Position numbers and translations under genes: made by a program. The notes below the pieces were generated by a model. That model made no database searches. It saw nothing but the letters and a program-made list of their open reading frames with translations, and was not told the origin of the DNA. This document shows, piece after piece, positions 1 to 13,700 of a DNA stretch of 64,000 nt. How positions within the stretch are numbered: the first letter of the stretch is position 1; each line of letters begins with the position of its first letter. The DNA is from Glandiceps talaboti (taxonomy: Eukaryota; Hemichordata; Enteropneusta; Spengelidae): NCBI RefSeq assembly GCF_964340395.1, contig NC_135559.1, positions 14,378,259 through 14,442,258 of the forward strand, read 5' to 3'.

Positions 1-265
1 TAAAAGAATTATATGAATATTAATGATTAATTTGCATAATTGATGACTTTTACTTTAGTAATAAGACTTTATCTTATGAATGCTTATAGAGGCAGATCAG
101 TAAAGTGTCTTTTTTGTTCCTGTACTACTGCAAAAATAATAGATTTTTACACCAAAAAGTCAGTCAGTACAAGTGATATGTGCAGTAACATGATACATGT
201 CCCTTGTTCTGTATCACCTTTTGTGCAAGATTTGACCTCAAATAGTTTGAATTTATACAACTTAC

Positions 266-346
266 CTCAACCAATGTTTCCTTGTTCTTAAGGGACTGTA
301 AAAGGTAGCCTAATTTATTTGGAAATGGGAGGGCGCCATACGTTGT
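266..346 (-). CDS. IPO5: Importin-5-like, coding exon 2
   Basis: Preceded on the minus strand by a pyrimidine-rich acceptor ending ctttccag and followed by ttgag|gtaag. It encodes 27 residues with the helical-repeat signature TTYGALPFPNKLGYLLQ. The length and spacing equal those of importin-5 after exon 1. Confidence 0.8.
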
Positions 347-3300
347 CTGGAAAGAGAGAAACATAGATATGGAAAATGAAGCAATTATATTAAACATGAT
401 ATCAATTATCAGTCCAATTTATTTTCAATTTATGTAATTAATATAATTATGAGATCGTGTTAATAAAATTAGCTAACTTTGATATGGACACAAAGGCGAG
501 CTACCGTGCAATACTCCCTTTCTATTTATTGTACAATGTAGACATTTAAAAAATGATTAACAGTATCATTTACATACAGAATGATAAATTAATAAATGTA
601 AATTACTACTACTATGATAAACAGGCTAGCACCAAACTAAGGTAGATACAAAACAAACTGAAAAAGATTGCTGGAGCCATGTGGTAGATCGAACAAGTGG
701 ACGATAAGTGCTTTGGTTATTATATGTGAATATAACCACCCTGTAATCAAGATAGTGTAAACATTGACTGTGACTTGAGAAAAAACTGGCTAGTACAGAT
801 GTTACCCTAATGCAATTACACCAATGTCCATTTATAGCTTACATCAACATTCTGCAATAATGTTTTTAATTTGTGACTCTGTAAGCTTGCCAAAAATTGA
901 CTTGTCATCATCATAATAGAATAATTAATTGAGATATATGATTTTCATTCCTTCCAAGATATAGAAAATTCTACAGCCACGCATTGCTTAGTCTAGAAAA
1001 TATGTGTGGGTTTGTTTTGCATGATCACTCTCTCCACGTATAGTCAAATGGATTTCTGTAGCATAACATTCCGTTCTTACCACTGAACAGCAGTAGTTTA
1101 ATGCTATTGGAGTGTTGATATAAATGTAATGACATTATTGTGTCCTCATGTAACTTACTTTCAACCAGGATGTTGAGATTGTAGTAAAGTGAACGAAGCA
1201 ACCAATTACAATTATCTGTTAGAGTGGTGAGGATTACTTTTTGGACATGTGCTGTTCACCCTTTCCCCAGCGGATTTACAAATGAAGCTAGATTTTTAAC
1301 AAAATTTGTCCACTTGACTATATGTGGAGAGAGAGGTTGTAGAAAACGAACCCACATGTATAGTTTCTAGATTAACCCTTGCTATGTTCTGAAAGTCAGA
1401 TAAGGATTATTAATATTTAACAACACTATCAAAAAAGTTGGCCCACAATGAGAATATTCCTCTCTAATATGCCTTTACTGATAAGGTAGTGGTATTCCAA
1501 GACCATGGGATTCAAACGTTGGGGTTTAACAAAACTAAATATAACTTTTCAATAAATACATTCTGCAAATAGGCAGACTGGAAATCACTTTGTATGCCCT
1601 CAGGATTTGTAATTAAATTAGAATCACAACAGCTAGCCTACAACTTTTGCAAGTTATAAAATATTACTTCTATCTTCTGTTATCTCTATGTTCTTGCAAA
1701 AAAACATATGACATCACTCAGTGGTTAATCTCTTTACACAGCCGGGCCCATAAGCTTATCACAAATAATGCAAGGTTTGTCCTAAGTACAAAACCTTGAA
1801 GATGATATCGAAAAGAAAATATTGCCAGTATTGGAACATCTGTCACAACAATATTACCACTGAAAAAGTCCTCTGGCATTATTATTTCTCTTCCCTTTTT
1901 TTTCAAACACATATCACACATTTTTTATAAGCCTTTTTCCATTTTTCCCCTCTAGTCTATGCCTCAAAGGGATTTGATGTACACAGAATCAGATTGTTAT
2001 CTACTTCATGTATCAAAGACTGCATTATAAGTAGGATAAAAATGAATAAAAGTAAGGTCTAAAAAAAATTGTGTGGTTCTGATTACACTCAAGTAGGTAG
2101 ATTTCGTGTGTGAGTGTCTAGTTCAGGTAGTTATTTTTCCGTTGTTTTCCATATGGATTCTGTATTATTAGTTTCTTCCCATCAGATGTACAGCCATTAC
2201 AGATTGGAAGAACAGTTTTCTATTGTCTTTTTAAGTTGATGTCAGTTTCCGCATCCACTATTTCTTGCGAGACTTCATAATTATAGTGATTTTAATATTT
2301 TTTTCTTGAATATGTAAAAAAAAGTTTAGGGTTGGCAGTGAAAAAATACAAAATGTAGGGTGGGGGGGGGGGGGGGGTCGGTTAACCGGAACCAAATTTT
2401 TTTTTTGCCTAAGAACACTACAATAGAATACTTATCCAAACACAACTACTGTAAATTATAATGGAATATTGGCATCTAAAAAAGAATTTGAGATTCTTAT
2501 CTATTTGCATTGTAACCATGGATATGAAAACAAAAAACCACAGAACTGTTGCTATGGTTACCAGGTCACAGTTCATCTATTTATAGATAATAATCACTGG
2601 AGCAAAAGGTGATCTGCTATCTCCTTTGATATTGCATACGTATTGACTTAGAACCATATGGAACTTTTTTCTCTAGTCTCTCTATCGTAAAACTGGTTTC
2701 TGAATTTCCTACATACATGTACCTGGTGATGCATAACTTTGAGATATATAAAAACGAGACATAATGACAATCTATATTAACATGATTATTGATAGATATG
2801 ACCACAATGTGTGGCACAGTAATTTTTTTCTAATTATAGTAAAAAAATATAAAATCAATACTTGCACAAATGAATGACATTTATATGTTATTCCCCAAAA
2901 TTTTTTCTTCATTCTGCCAAGGAAAATATGAGTGACCTACATGTTAGGAGGCTTTGTCACTATGAGTCGCTAGACGAGTATTTTCTGGCTGAATGAAGAA
3001 AAATATTTGAGAGTAACATTTTTATACCAGTGCCAGTAATATCAAAGAAAAATCTGGGAAAGCAATAGCAATTTTGAATGTTTTGACTCATATTTTGAAT
3101 ACAGTAGAAACAGTGACGTAGACACATGTTGTCGTGATGATTGCAATTCACTTTGCCCCAATTTCAACTCTTCTCACTGTTTCAAAATCATGTTGTCAAG
3201 CAATTTGCAAATCTTTGCAATATCATTTACATGTGCATGTAGTTTAGTTATAAATGACGTTACGATACTAAGACATAAAAAACACTGTACATCCGAAAAT

Positions 3301-4448
3301 ACTGATTTTTCAGTTTCATTCAATATCCTTCCCTTGGTTTGGTACGAAAACCTTTTATGAATACTGACAACTATAACAACAATCAGCCCAGAACTCCGAT
3401 CCCCTCCTGACATTAGGTCGAAATGATCTGTCATCACAGTGACATACACGTTGTCATGACGTACAATGTAGAGAACAACCACACTACATGTATACATTAA
3501 GTATATTCCATATTCTCTAACTTGGCTCATGCATGGTATAATTTCTGTTGTACTTTTTTTATCTGTAAAACAGTAGTAACAGCGTAGACCTGTCCTTTTC
3601 ACAAATATTTTTCCCAATATGACAAATTGAACAGAATATATTAAAAAGTTAAAATACAGAATTTACATGTAATGATGTATTCTCTCTTTCATGTACACAA
3701 AATGAAATATATCATTTTTATAATGCAAATGTTTTACTACTGCGGATCGTTTATTACAATTAAGTGATCGTAATGTAAGTGTATTAAATGCAAATACCTG
3801 AAATGTGATCTGTATGCTATAAATAATATTAATTTTAGAACTTAAAAGGGTGCCCACATATGTGTTTGGAGTTTTTTCCCTCCATGACATGACTTAATGA
3901 TCAAATTCTATAATGCAAACAAATTTACAAATATGAATCAATTTTATAAATTTTAAATTTGTTATACTTTTTATTACAAAAACTTAGAAATGGCAAAATG
4001 TGTTCCATGTGAATCGGATACAAGTAGTTAATTTAGTAATTTAGCACATGTAAGGGTAATTTTATGGTGCAAAATTAACTCTAAAAATATAACAACGTTC
4101 GAGGGAAATTGTTCAGATACGCTATATTACAGCTATAAATACGAATATATAGATATAATATTATAAAACTGACACATACCGCTATGAAGCCTGCAATAGC
4201 GTCGCCGTGACATGGCTCCATATGCATTTCAGAAAGCATGCATGTGTGTGTCAGTCGAGTACTCGTGCTTGGACGGTACACCAATTTTTCGCCTTACCAA
4301 ATGACATTCGTAACAGTTTAAGTACGTATAAAAGCATTGGAGCTGCGGAGACTACAAAAAGTTGTCTTACCTCGCCTTGTTTCCTAATGTCATTATCAGG
4401 AGACATAAGATTGCTCAACAAGGTATTGAACTGTTCCTGTTCCGCCAT
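266..4448 (-). CDS. IPO5: Importin-5-like nuclear import receptor, 5' end only (exons 1 and 2)
   Basis: Two minus-strand exons encode the N-terminus of a karyopherin-beta. Exon 1 is 4448 down to 4371 (26 codons, from the ATG) and exon 2 is 346 down to 266 (27 codons). Both junctions are phase 0, with GAG|gtaag donors and a ttctctctttccag acceptor. The joined 53 residues align without gaps to the start of human importin-5 as I remember it: 'SPDNDIRKQGE' matches 'SPDNVVRKQAE', and 'KLGYLLQSLKN' matches 'KITFLLQAIRN'. Importin-5 is a HEAT-repeat receptor that carries ribosomal proteins, histones and other cargo into the nucleus with RanGTP; this part is the first HEAT repeat. The gene continues beyond the left edge, so most of it is not visible. 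Intron 1 is about 4 kb. It is head-to-head with the deubiquitinase gene. RANBP6 or importin-4 are less likely alternatives. Confidence 0.82.
347..4370 (-). other. Importin-5-like intron 1
   Basis: About 4 kb of AT-rich intron. It contains a dispersed inverted-end element near 631-895 and a G homopolymer near 2361-2377. Near 3520-3545 it carries a short stretch (cttggctcatgcatggtata) that recurs inside the deubiquitinase gene near 11030. Open frames here, such as the one around 3174-3617, show no family signature, and I see no further exon. Confidence 0.7.
631..895. mobile_element. Diverged MITE-like dispersed repeat, copy A
   Basis: It shares the ordered blocks 'actaaggtagatac', 'catgtggtagat', 'aatcaagatagtgtaaacat' and 'acatcaacat..tgcaataa' with 5948-6215 and 17563-17853. 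The third copy has clear inverted ends, which defines the family. No coding capacity is seen, so it is probably a non-autonomous DNA transposon. Confidence 0.6.
4371..4448 (-). CDS. IPO5: Importin-5-like, coding exon 1
   Basis: The ATG lies at 4448-4446 and the exon ends at a GAG|gtaagacaac donor (intron starts at 4370). It encodes 26 residues beginning MAEQEQF and ending RKQGE. The open frame continues past the donor, but the continuation bears no likeness to importins, so the splice defines the exon end. Confidence 0.83.
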
Positions 4449-4779
4449 GTTGAATTTTATTTGGTCTTTATACGCATGTTCAGTAACCTTTGACCTGTCA
4501 AATTTGGCGGGGACGGTATTTCACCTCAGTCAGTGACAATATTTAAGAGCCATATATGTTTATTCATTTTTTTTCAAATTCTGGTCAAATTAAGTACAAT
4601 ATTTACAAATATTTTTGAAAATATATAGTTTGACTTTTTTATAGGAGGAAAGGCATACTATGTTTACAAAGTCAGTGCAGTAAATGACATTTATTATATT
4701 TTTTTTTATGTGAGGCTGATCTTCCCGTCAACGAAGTTATGCGAGACAACACGAGAATTTACTTCGGACCCACTTCAAC
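4449..4779. promoter_or_regulatory. Head-to-head (bidirectional) promoter interval of importin-5-like and USP genes
   Basis: Only 331 bp separate the two divergent start codons, so both 5' UTRs and core promoters must lie here (or in an unseen upstream non-coding exon). CpG-containing DNA begins here and extends into the USP gene to about 5.2 kb. On the importin side there is a TAACCTTTGACCT element (4484-4496), close to a DR1 nuclear-receptor site, followed by a TTTGGCGGGG stretch (about 4503-4512) resembling an E2F or GC-box site. No TATA box is evident. Site functions are inferred from consensus likeness only. Confidence 0.6.
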
Positions 4780-4791
4780 ATGGCTGACCAG
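4780..4791 (+). CDS. USP coding exon 1 (MADQ)
   Basis: Four codons in strong start context (aacATGG), then a CAG|gtacgt donor. Joining to exon 2 in phase 0 keeps the frame. An out-of-frame upstream ATG at 4739 overlaps this start. Confidence 0.75.
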
Positions 4792-7700
4792 GTACGTTTC
4801 TTATACATTTTGTTGTGTTCAATACCGGCACTTCTTTAATTCATTTGCCATCTTGTGTAGTTCTCTTTGGAGCTACGCAAACGAAGGAGCCTCGTTCGGT
4901 GTCAATGTCGAACAGATCCGTGGTCACTGCTTGAACCCTGGATGTTTTTACATGCTTCCTTCCGCGTGACTTGCGACCTGTTTTTAAATGACCGTTCCGG
5001 GAAACATACATTTCGGGACGACGCAATGTTTTGTTTCATTTTCAACAACAGCCACCATTTTGGTTGCAAGTATTTTCTGTGTAGTCGCCTGGTGTCCACG
5101 TTTTGTCGTAGGTCGACATTTTACATTTATTTCCACGATGTCGTTGAAATCACAGCGGCAGCCGCGACAGTGACAATGACAGAGAGTCATTGTTGTTGAT
5201 TTTTTTATCGGGGTTCCTTTGTTTTACCATGATTAAATGGACACCGGAACTCGTGAACACTGAAGGGGAATACCCTGATTAAAATGTTTGTGTCGTACGA
5301 GAGATATCATTGCACTACTCTTTGTTTTGTTGAACAAACTGACAATATGTTAATCAGTGTAATTTTGCTTACAAGGCGTTAACATTGTAGATAACACATC
5401 GCTATAGAACTGTTAGTAACAATGTCTAACTGTTCACCGTTCTAATATTCATGATGATATCCCACATAAATATTTATATCGACACTGTGTGTTGTATAAC
5501 CATGAATCTATTATTGAGATCAATACTAGATCCATGGTATAACCTCCTTCTCAATATCTACAATCATACAATGTGATTTTGAGCTAACAGTGTAGCAAGA
5601 ACCAACAGTATCGACGTAGATTTCCATACGCACTTTTTTGGGGGAACATGTTAAAATTATACTAATTATACACGTCTATAATTCATGCTAAAACTGAGTA
5701 AGTAGCCAAACATTCAAGACAGTATTATAGAGGTGGTTTTAGACAGTGAGACTTCTGTTGGTGTTTTTTTTAAATTTATTGATAACATAAAAATTATGAC
5801 ATAAATCATTATCCCATATCATACATGGGGGTAATCTGACAGGATCTGTGCCAGCTGCTCGATAAGATTCCACTTATGTGTAAAAGTACAAATATGAAAC
5901 TAAAAGAAAACCACAAGTTACAAACTTCGATATTACTATGGAAAGCATGCTATCAACAAACTAAGATAGATACAATCCAAAACTAGTGATCTAGCATGTG
6001 GTAAATTAGACATGTCGGTGATAGTAATGCCTTTGTTGTGCTGACATAATTTCATTGTAATCAAGATAGTGTGAACACCGAATGGGGTTGAATGTATGGT
6101 CACTTGAGGAAAACGTGTTATCAGAAGTGACACCCTACTGTGAGTGTAATTACTCCAACATCAATAAATGAACATGTTGCCATAGTTGTAGAATGTGTCT
6201 GTGTTAGTTTACTGATAGTTGATTTGCCATTGTTGTATAACTTTATATTATCTGCAGAGTAACAGCACTGAAACGACAGAGATCCCCAAAGAAGGTGAAA
6301 ACACACCAAATGATGTGATTGGACCAGACAGTAATGAGAACAAATCAAATGACCAATGGGATGCAGGCTTTATCCTGGGCCAGGAAATGATGGACACCAT
6401 ACCACAAGTACCAACAAGTGAAGAGAAGTTGTTGTCCTTGTCAGACCCACCGTCCTATGATAACCAGGGCCTTGGACTTGAAGCTGGCAATAGTGCTGTT
6501 TCAGGTAATGACAATATTCTTGGTCAATCAGTGTGTTTGCTAATATTTGGGAACTGATAATGACAGAGAGAGGAACCCGGGTAAAATTTGCAATAGGTTT
6601 CCATATACTATACCACAATTTGAATGGGGAAAATTGAAATACTGGGGTACTCATGTAGGTTTCACCTGCTTACTGCTCTTAATTTAAAGAGAAAGCCATG
6701 CTAGGAAATAATGGCATTTTCATGAAGTATGACTCCGACTAGTAATAGTATGAGTTCTGGAGAGCCATTTCACAATTTCGGTAAACATCATGTTGATATT
6801 GTGCCTTTTATAGGGTATTTTTGCTGTGTGCCAATGAATCATGGGAGTCAGCAGAAATAATATATTTATGTTTGCACAATGAATATTCTTGACTCCAAGG
6901 TGTCTGTTCCCATCAGTATAAAAACATGTCATGAATATTCAGTGTGCAAACATAAATATATCATTTTACCAGATTTCCTTCCTCTATTACCAGGGTTCTG
7001 AAACCCTAGCTAAAACACTGCTTAACAAACAACAATGACAATGGAGAATATACATGTATTGTTCATGGTTCCAAGAATCAATAGAACAGTACAATATAGT
7101 TACTTTGGAACGGGTAAATTGGAAATGAATGCGATGTTTTGATCCATCTACTACAGACCTTGATGACGCGATGATGAGAGAAACATAAATGCTGAATAAT
7201 TAAATCATTGCTTGTTCGTGATCCAAAGTTGAGGAATCGAAACGTCGCATTAGTTTCTAATTTACCATTCCACTATTGTACTGCCCTACAATGTCAGTGT
7301 TGTAATTTCAAGAATCAGAAGGCTTAAATATATTACATACTGAAGCTGATAGCAGAAGTTGTGTTGTTTTATTTTGAACTGGTTATTGGAGAGAATAAAG
7401 CAGCTAGCATTGTATGTTTAGTCTAGTGCTATCCTTCATTGAATCTTAAGATGAAAGAGATGATTTGGTATCAGACTATTGTGTGATAGGATCACAGGGG
7501 ACAGCAGGCATGTAATTGATTGATCAATCGATTTATTGATTGATTATTTGATTGAGTGATTGAGTGATTGATTGATTAATTTTTGTGGTGAAATAAAACT
7601 TATTTTTTGTGTGATATTGATCAATTAACTGATTGATTTTTGTGGTGATATGAAAGTTTTTTCCATCTTTCCCTGGCTAGTTTTCTCTCTATCAGCTTTA

Positions 7701-10700
7701 TATAATTCTCTCTTTATTGACTAATTAAACGACACCATGTGTATTCTTCTCCTCTTATCTAAATTAAAACCCCTAATATTATAGTTATCTGGAGATAGGT
7801 TACAGCAACAATTTGCTTTATCTATTAGCTTCTGGGAGATTATCACACCGAACAAACACTAAGCCATACACAAATAAGGATAAAAACATGTATACTAGTT
7901 TATGCATGGCTGGGTGTTTGGTTTCCCCCCTCCCATGGAGAGTGAATTTTTCATTTTGAAAACCCTAAACTAGGCCTCTCCTGACACTATTTTGACACAT
8001 TTTTATCAATTCAATTGTTGATGTCACCCAATATTATTGAGGTAAGGAACAATTGCCATTGAGTAATTGTTCGATAGTAACAACAACGCGAAATTATTTT
8101 ACCATAAAGTGATAAATTCTAAAGATCATTAATGCAATGGAAATGTATCAAGTTAATTAGTATAGTTTGAATTGCTGATTGCTGAAAATCATAAAATTCT
8201 TATAAAAGGGAATGAAATATAATTTTGAAAGTGTTATATTTGTGTCAAAACAAGGAGACTTTGGTGCCTAGGAATAGATACCGACACCTGGGAATCACCT
8301 TTGACCTGATGTTAGTTCTGCTTTAACATGCAAGTAGATATTTGTAGCATATAGTTCTGCTTTTAGTTCTGTGGGGACTTCAACAATGGTACATGTAGCA
8401 GACACTGCGGCACTTACCCAGATAGATGCCCAAATAGGTACCCATATACACGTAGATATCAGTTGGCTAGATCTCTTCTAGTGGTCTGAGGCTAGATAGA
8501 TACTGAGATTGAGATAGATAGTACCCAGATAGATACTGAGATATATACCTAGAGGGATACTGGGATACATGTACATGTAAATACCCAGATAGATACTTGA
8601 GATTGAGATAGATACCCAGATAGATACCCAGATATATACCCAGAGGGATACTCAGATACATGATTTACATGTAAATACCCAGATAGATACTTGAGATTGA
8701 GATAGATACCCAGATAGATACCCAGATATATACCCAGAGGGATACTCAGATACATGATTTACATGTAAATACCCAGATAGATACTTGAGATTGAGATAGA
8801 TACCCAGATATATACCCAGAGGGATACTCAGATACATGATTTACATGTAAATACCCAGATAGATACTCAAGATTGAGATTGATACCCAGTAGATACCCTG
8901 ATATATACCCAGAGGGATACTCAGATACATGTACATGTAAATACCCAGAAAGATACTCAAGATTGAGATTGATACCCAGATAGATATGCAGTAGATACCC
9001 AGAATTACAAATTGTTACTGTAGACGTGATCATGGTGAATATAGCAATGTTCATGTAACAAGTATCATTTTTTGATCAGACAACCACAATATGCATACAT
9101 GTATTCACAGAAAATTGTTAAAATACCAATCATTAGACATTGTGAATGTTAATCAGTGGTCAGTATTATCCATAAAGCAGAACAGAAACAGGTTGAAATT
9201 GTGATTGCTGTTGAGGACGAACAATTTGTGGGTGTGGACTGAAAAATGAATTTGATATGATTTATCATGTATACAACTACAAAAATATGTTTATCGACAG
9301 GTGATGCAATAATTTTCACGGTGCATGATATTGCGAGTACATGTGTAAGTTATTGTACCTAACAAAACAATTTTAAAAAACATTCGGGTTGCATCTATAT
9401 CAAAGATCATGTATGCCAAATTTCATTTTGTAGTACGTACATCTATTTAAGATAAGATTCGACTACTCTCAAGCTTGGCAGAACCCTGTAACAAAGTACA
9501 CAATGTAGTGAAATCTGGCTTGTTTTACTATTACAGTACCAGAATGTCCCAGTGCGATGTATGGTCCATTTTTACCAGAGGAACCTGAGCCACAAACGAC
9601 TGATGTCAAAGGTATGTATTCATGATCTACAGATGTGCCTCATAAGGTTTTTTTGAAATGAAGAATGTTTTGTAGCCAGTGGATGAGGCCGTGAATTAGT
9701 TTTGGAAAATTAGAGGTACAGTTATGTTTTTGAAGTAATTTTCAATACTAATACATAGCACCTCCACCCCCCTCCCCTCCCCCCCCCAAAAGAAAAAGAT
9801 CAGTACTTACATAAGTTTTTTTTATCTCTCTTTCTCAATTAACCATAAGTTATACTACACTACATGACACTGAGTACATATAGATGCTGTTTTCGTCTCA
9901 GACCACATTTTAGACCAGTTTCAGTCATGTTTGTATTTGAACTAGGGAGTAATGGGTAGGGTTAACTTAGGGATAGGAATGGGTTAAGGCTCCCTAGCAT
10001 AAACTTAATTTGCATCATTGATAATGTAGAACCATGGACTGACTACAATAAATATAATGTATATATATATTTGTATTCCAGCTGGGGAGTTACAGGAATA
10101 TAGAACAGTGGACTGAATGTACAATAGATACAATTTTGTAGGGAGTAAAGGTAGGGTCAAGTTATGGATAGGAATAGGGATAGACTCCCTAGCATAACCC
10201 TGGTTTTCATCAGCCTCAATGGTGGATGCTGTTTTACATGTGCCCCATTATTCCAAATTAACATGGTTCTTTATTTTTTTCCTCGCAGATGTTGATGCAG
10301 AAAAGGGGGTGTGTGGACTCAAAAACCTTGGTAATACATGTTTCATGAACTCTGGTCTCCAGTGTCTACTTAGTTGTCCAAGTATTTGTCAGTATTTCTT
10401 GGAAGGAGAGAAGTTTTCACCAGAATCAATAGCTGGCAGATTTGGTGCTTTGATAGAGAAGGTGTGGTGTGGACAGTACTCTGTTATTCACCCGTCTGAG
10501 TTCAAGGAAACTCTGGGTTTTGTACACGGACAGTTTAAAGACTACAGACAGGTAAATAGAGTTGTTACATTTTGGGCTAATTTGCAAATTAATTTACATA
10601 TGAATAACATGGTAATTTGCATATTAATTTACATATAAGTAACATGGTAATTTGCATATTAATTACATATAAATAACATGGTAATTTACATACATGTTAC

Positions 10701-13700
10701 TTTACATATAAATAATATGATAATTTGCATATTGATTTACATATAAATAACATGGTAATTTACATATTGGTTTGCATAGTGATCAGACAAGTATAGTAGT
10801 ATGCATGTCTTCAACACTGGAACAAACTGATATGTTTATTTTATACACATACACACATGTACATTGGAATCAGCCATTTCTCTTCATGTGAAAATATTAT
10901 TATGATTTTGTCATTCAAAGATTAATAAAGCTTAAGGATGGTAGAACAGTTTTGTGTTGTCATATCATAGACACACATTTTCATGATGTAGAATGCCCAG
11001 AGAATATATTGCCTATTTTTTTTCAACTTGGCTCATGCATGGTATAAGACATCATTGTAATAAGAAATGTTGTTATTTTTTGCAGCATGATGGTCAAGAG
11101 TTTCTGGCATTATTACTTGATAGTTTGCATGAAGAACTAAATCATGCCAAGACCAAACAGGAACTAGAAGAGGCACTTGTTGAGGAAGAGGTCATATCGG
11201 AAGATTCAAGCGACTTACTTGACGAAAAGGATATTCCTGGCCCATCGACGTCAATTGGGAAATGTCTTATACTTAAAGGTTCGGAAGATGATGAAGAAAG
11301 TAGCAGATCAGAGATGAGTGTCTCAGAACAAGAAGACAGCATGGACATGTCTGCGTCTGACGCTGACCAGCAACAGATTGTTAACGAGACAAACAACATG
11401 ACAAAACTGCCAAGTATTGAAGAGTTTTACATGAAAGACGTCAAAACTCTGAATACAAACGTCTTAAGAGAGGACAGCCCGCCACCGGTTATTGCCGTTG
11501 ATAGTGAAAAGTTTCCCAAGAATGACAAGTTACCGACCTCCAAACAGAAGTCGCCACTGAAAAATAAAGTTGAAAACAGAACTGAAACAAGTCCAAAATC
11601 ACCAAGGAATAAGAAAAGTAATCTTTTTGCCATTAAAACGAATAAACTCGAGAATCTTGACCCCGAAGACAGTGCTAAGATACAGATGGAAGTGGTGGAA
11701 GAGGTGAATGAGATAGATTCAATTAAACGAATGAAGATGGACGACAATGGAACAATTTTGAAGTCTCTTCTACTGAAGGGAGGGAAAGACCTTCTGCAGG
11801 AGAGTAAACTTGATGTGTTTTCGGTGCAGCAAGATTTGGAAGATGTTGACCAAATGAAACTGGATTTGACGATGCTAAAAAGAAAGGACACTAATTTATT
11901 CGCAAATGCCACGTCTAAGTTTCCGATCAGTGCCAATAATGAAAGTTGTAACATATTAGATGGTCAGGATAAGTTAGGCAAATTTGCAAGCAATAGTTTT
12001 ACACTTGAATTAAACATGGAGTTGGAGAAACCGGAGAATTGTAAAGAAAAAGGGGAGGGGGAGGGGGAGGAAGAAGAAGAGGAATTGGAGGAGGGTGAAT
12101 CTAAGGAAAATGAAGAATTGAAAGGTGCTGAAAGTAGTGGAACAGTTCTGAAACAAGTAACGTTTGCTAACAATCAGACGATATTACCAAATGTTGTGGA
12201 TGATACAACTCTCTCTAAGACCTCCAGTTGTGCTGGGAGTTCGACATCCGGATTCTGTGCATCGCGACAAACAAGAGCAGAGAAGGAATTCTTTCAGGCA
12301 GAGAAGTCGTGGCACAAGTACCTGGAGCGAAATAGATCAGTAATTGTGGACACATTCCAGGGACAGTTCAAAAGCACAGTAAGTATTTACATATGATAAA
12401 TATGAAATTTTTAAAAAATTGTAAAACTATTGTTGTTAACACAGTGTGAACTTGATTCCGGGATGTACTACTGTGGCAAACTACATGTACTTGCAAGACA
12501 AACTCTTTTTGCAATATGTTGAAATACATGATTTTATGCTGTCAATGGGTGTTGATGTAATTTCATCACTCACAGATTGATTGAAATTGACACTACATAT
12601 TCTACTTTATTTCAGGTGATATGTTCATCATGTGATCATGTTTCTGTGACCTTTGAACCCTTCATGTATCTATCAGTACCATTGCCAAATGCCATGGAGA
12701 GACAAATACGTAAGTAAATTCTCTCCCTTTTTGAATTTAGATACTTACATGTATTGTATTGATTTATGGAAGTTCAAAAAGCAAAAGTGGAGTTCATAAC
12801 TTCTAATTCTCAGGACTGCCAATAGTATTTTACCTCATGCTAGAGGGTCAAAATAGAACATTCTCTTGAGCACCTACATGTATAGTATGTCTAATTATTT
12901 AAAGTGATCACATGGATGAGGATTGGATATTTACTTTATAAGACAAATTTTATCATGGCGTCCTACTTGAAAAATTAATGTGAAACAACATTGACTAAGT
13001 CTGTGTTGTAACTCAGTACATTGCAAAAGCATAATAAATGTGTCAAATGTTTTTATTGTTTGCAAAATAACAAACTTTGTACACATTTTTTAGCTTTTTG
13101 CAATGTATTGAGTTACAAACACAGACTTAGTCAATGTTGTTTCACATTGATTTTTCAAGTATGACGCCATGATAAAATTGTTTTATAAATTAACAATCCA
13201 AAATAAATATCCAATTCTCATCTCAAGTTACGGCTAGTACAGCTTTACAAAGAGAAAGAAAATGTAGTTAATACAATAGGTCAGTGAGGGTCAGCAGAAA
13301 TACATGAAAGACACGTCAGCTGATTGCTGTTTCCACAAATTATGTATGTTTATATGATGCATTTATTTATAGTTTGTTTATATGGAAAGTGAAACTGTAC
13401 TAGTTTTCTAGTGCCTTAGAAGCATTGTATTTAAGAGAGGGTCGAATCTATGCTATTTCCTGTACATTGGGCAATGATTGTTTAGTGTATAGCCATGCAT
13501 ACATAAGGAGTTTGGCAATAATAACTTGCCAACAAATGAATGAAGGAGGTGGGTGGGGGTGGGGGTGGGGGTGGGGGTGGATGTTATTCAACAAATTTTT
13601 AGCGACAGTTTGGTGTGTTAAGTAAGAGTGAGGGAATGGGGAAAAAATCAACATCTTTACAATGTATGTCTGTTGTTGAATTTCAGCCATAGTGTGGGTA

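Larger units (their letters stand above)
6505..9536 (+). other. USP intron 2
   Basis: 3 kb. It contains a foldback near 6860-6961, TGAT-rich simple sequence near 7515-7640 and a minisatellite at about 8493-9003. I see no exon in it. Confidence 0.75.

Noticed and set aside
3174-3617. 147-codon minus-strand frame within importin intron 1
   Set aside because: No likeness to importin HEAT repeats or to any family I know, and no good splice borders.
4739-5199. Overlapping short frames on both strands in the CpG-rich start of USP intron 1
   Set aside because: Explained by low stop-codon density in CpG-rich DNA; none joins the USP frame.
8493-9003. CRISPR-like repeat-spacer array
   Set aside because: Eukaryotic context; the 'spacers' are themselves repeated and unit length varies, so it is a minisatellite.
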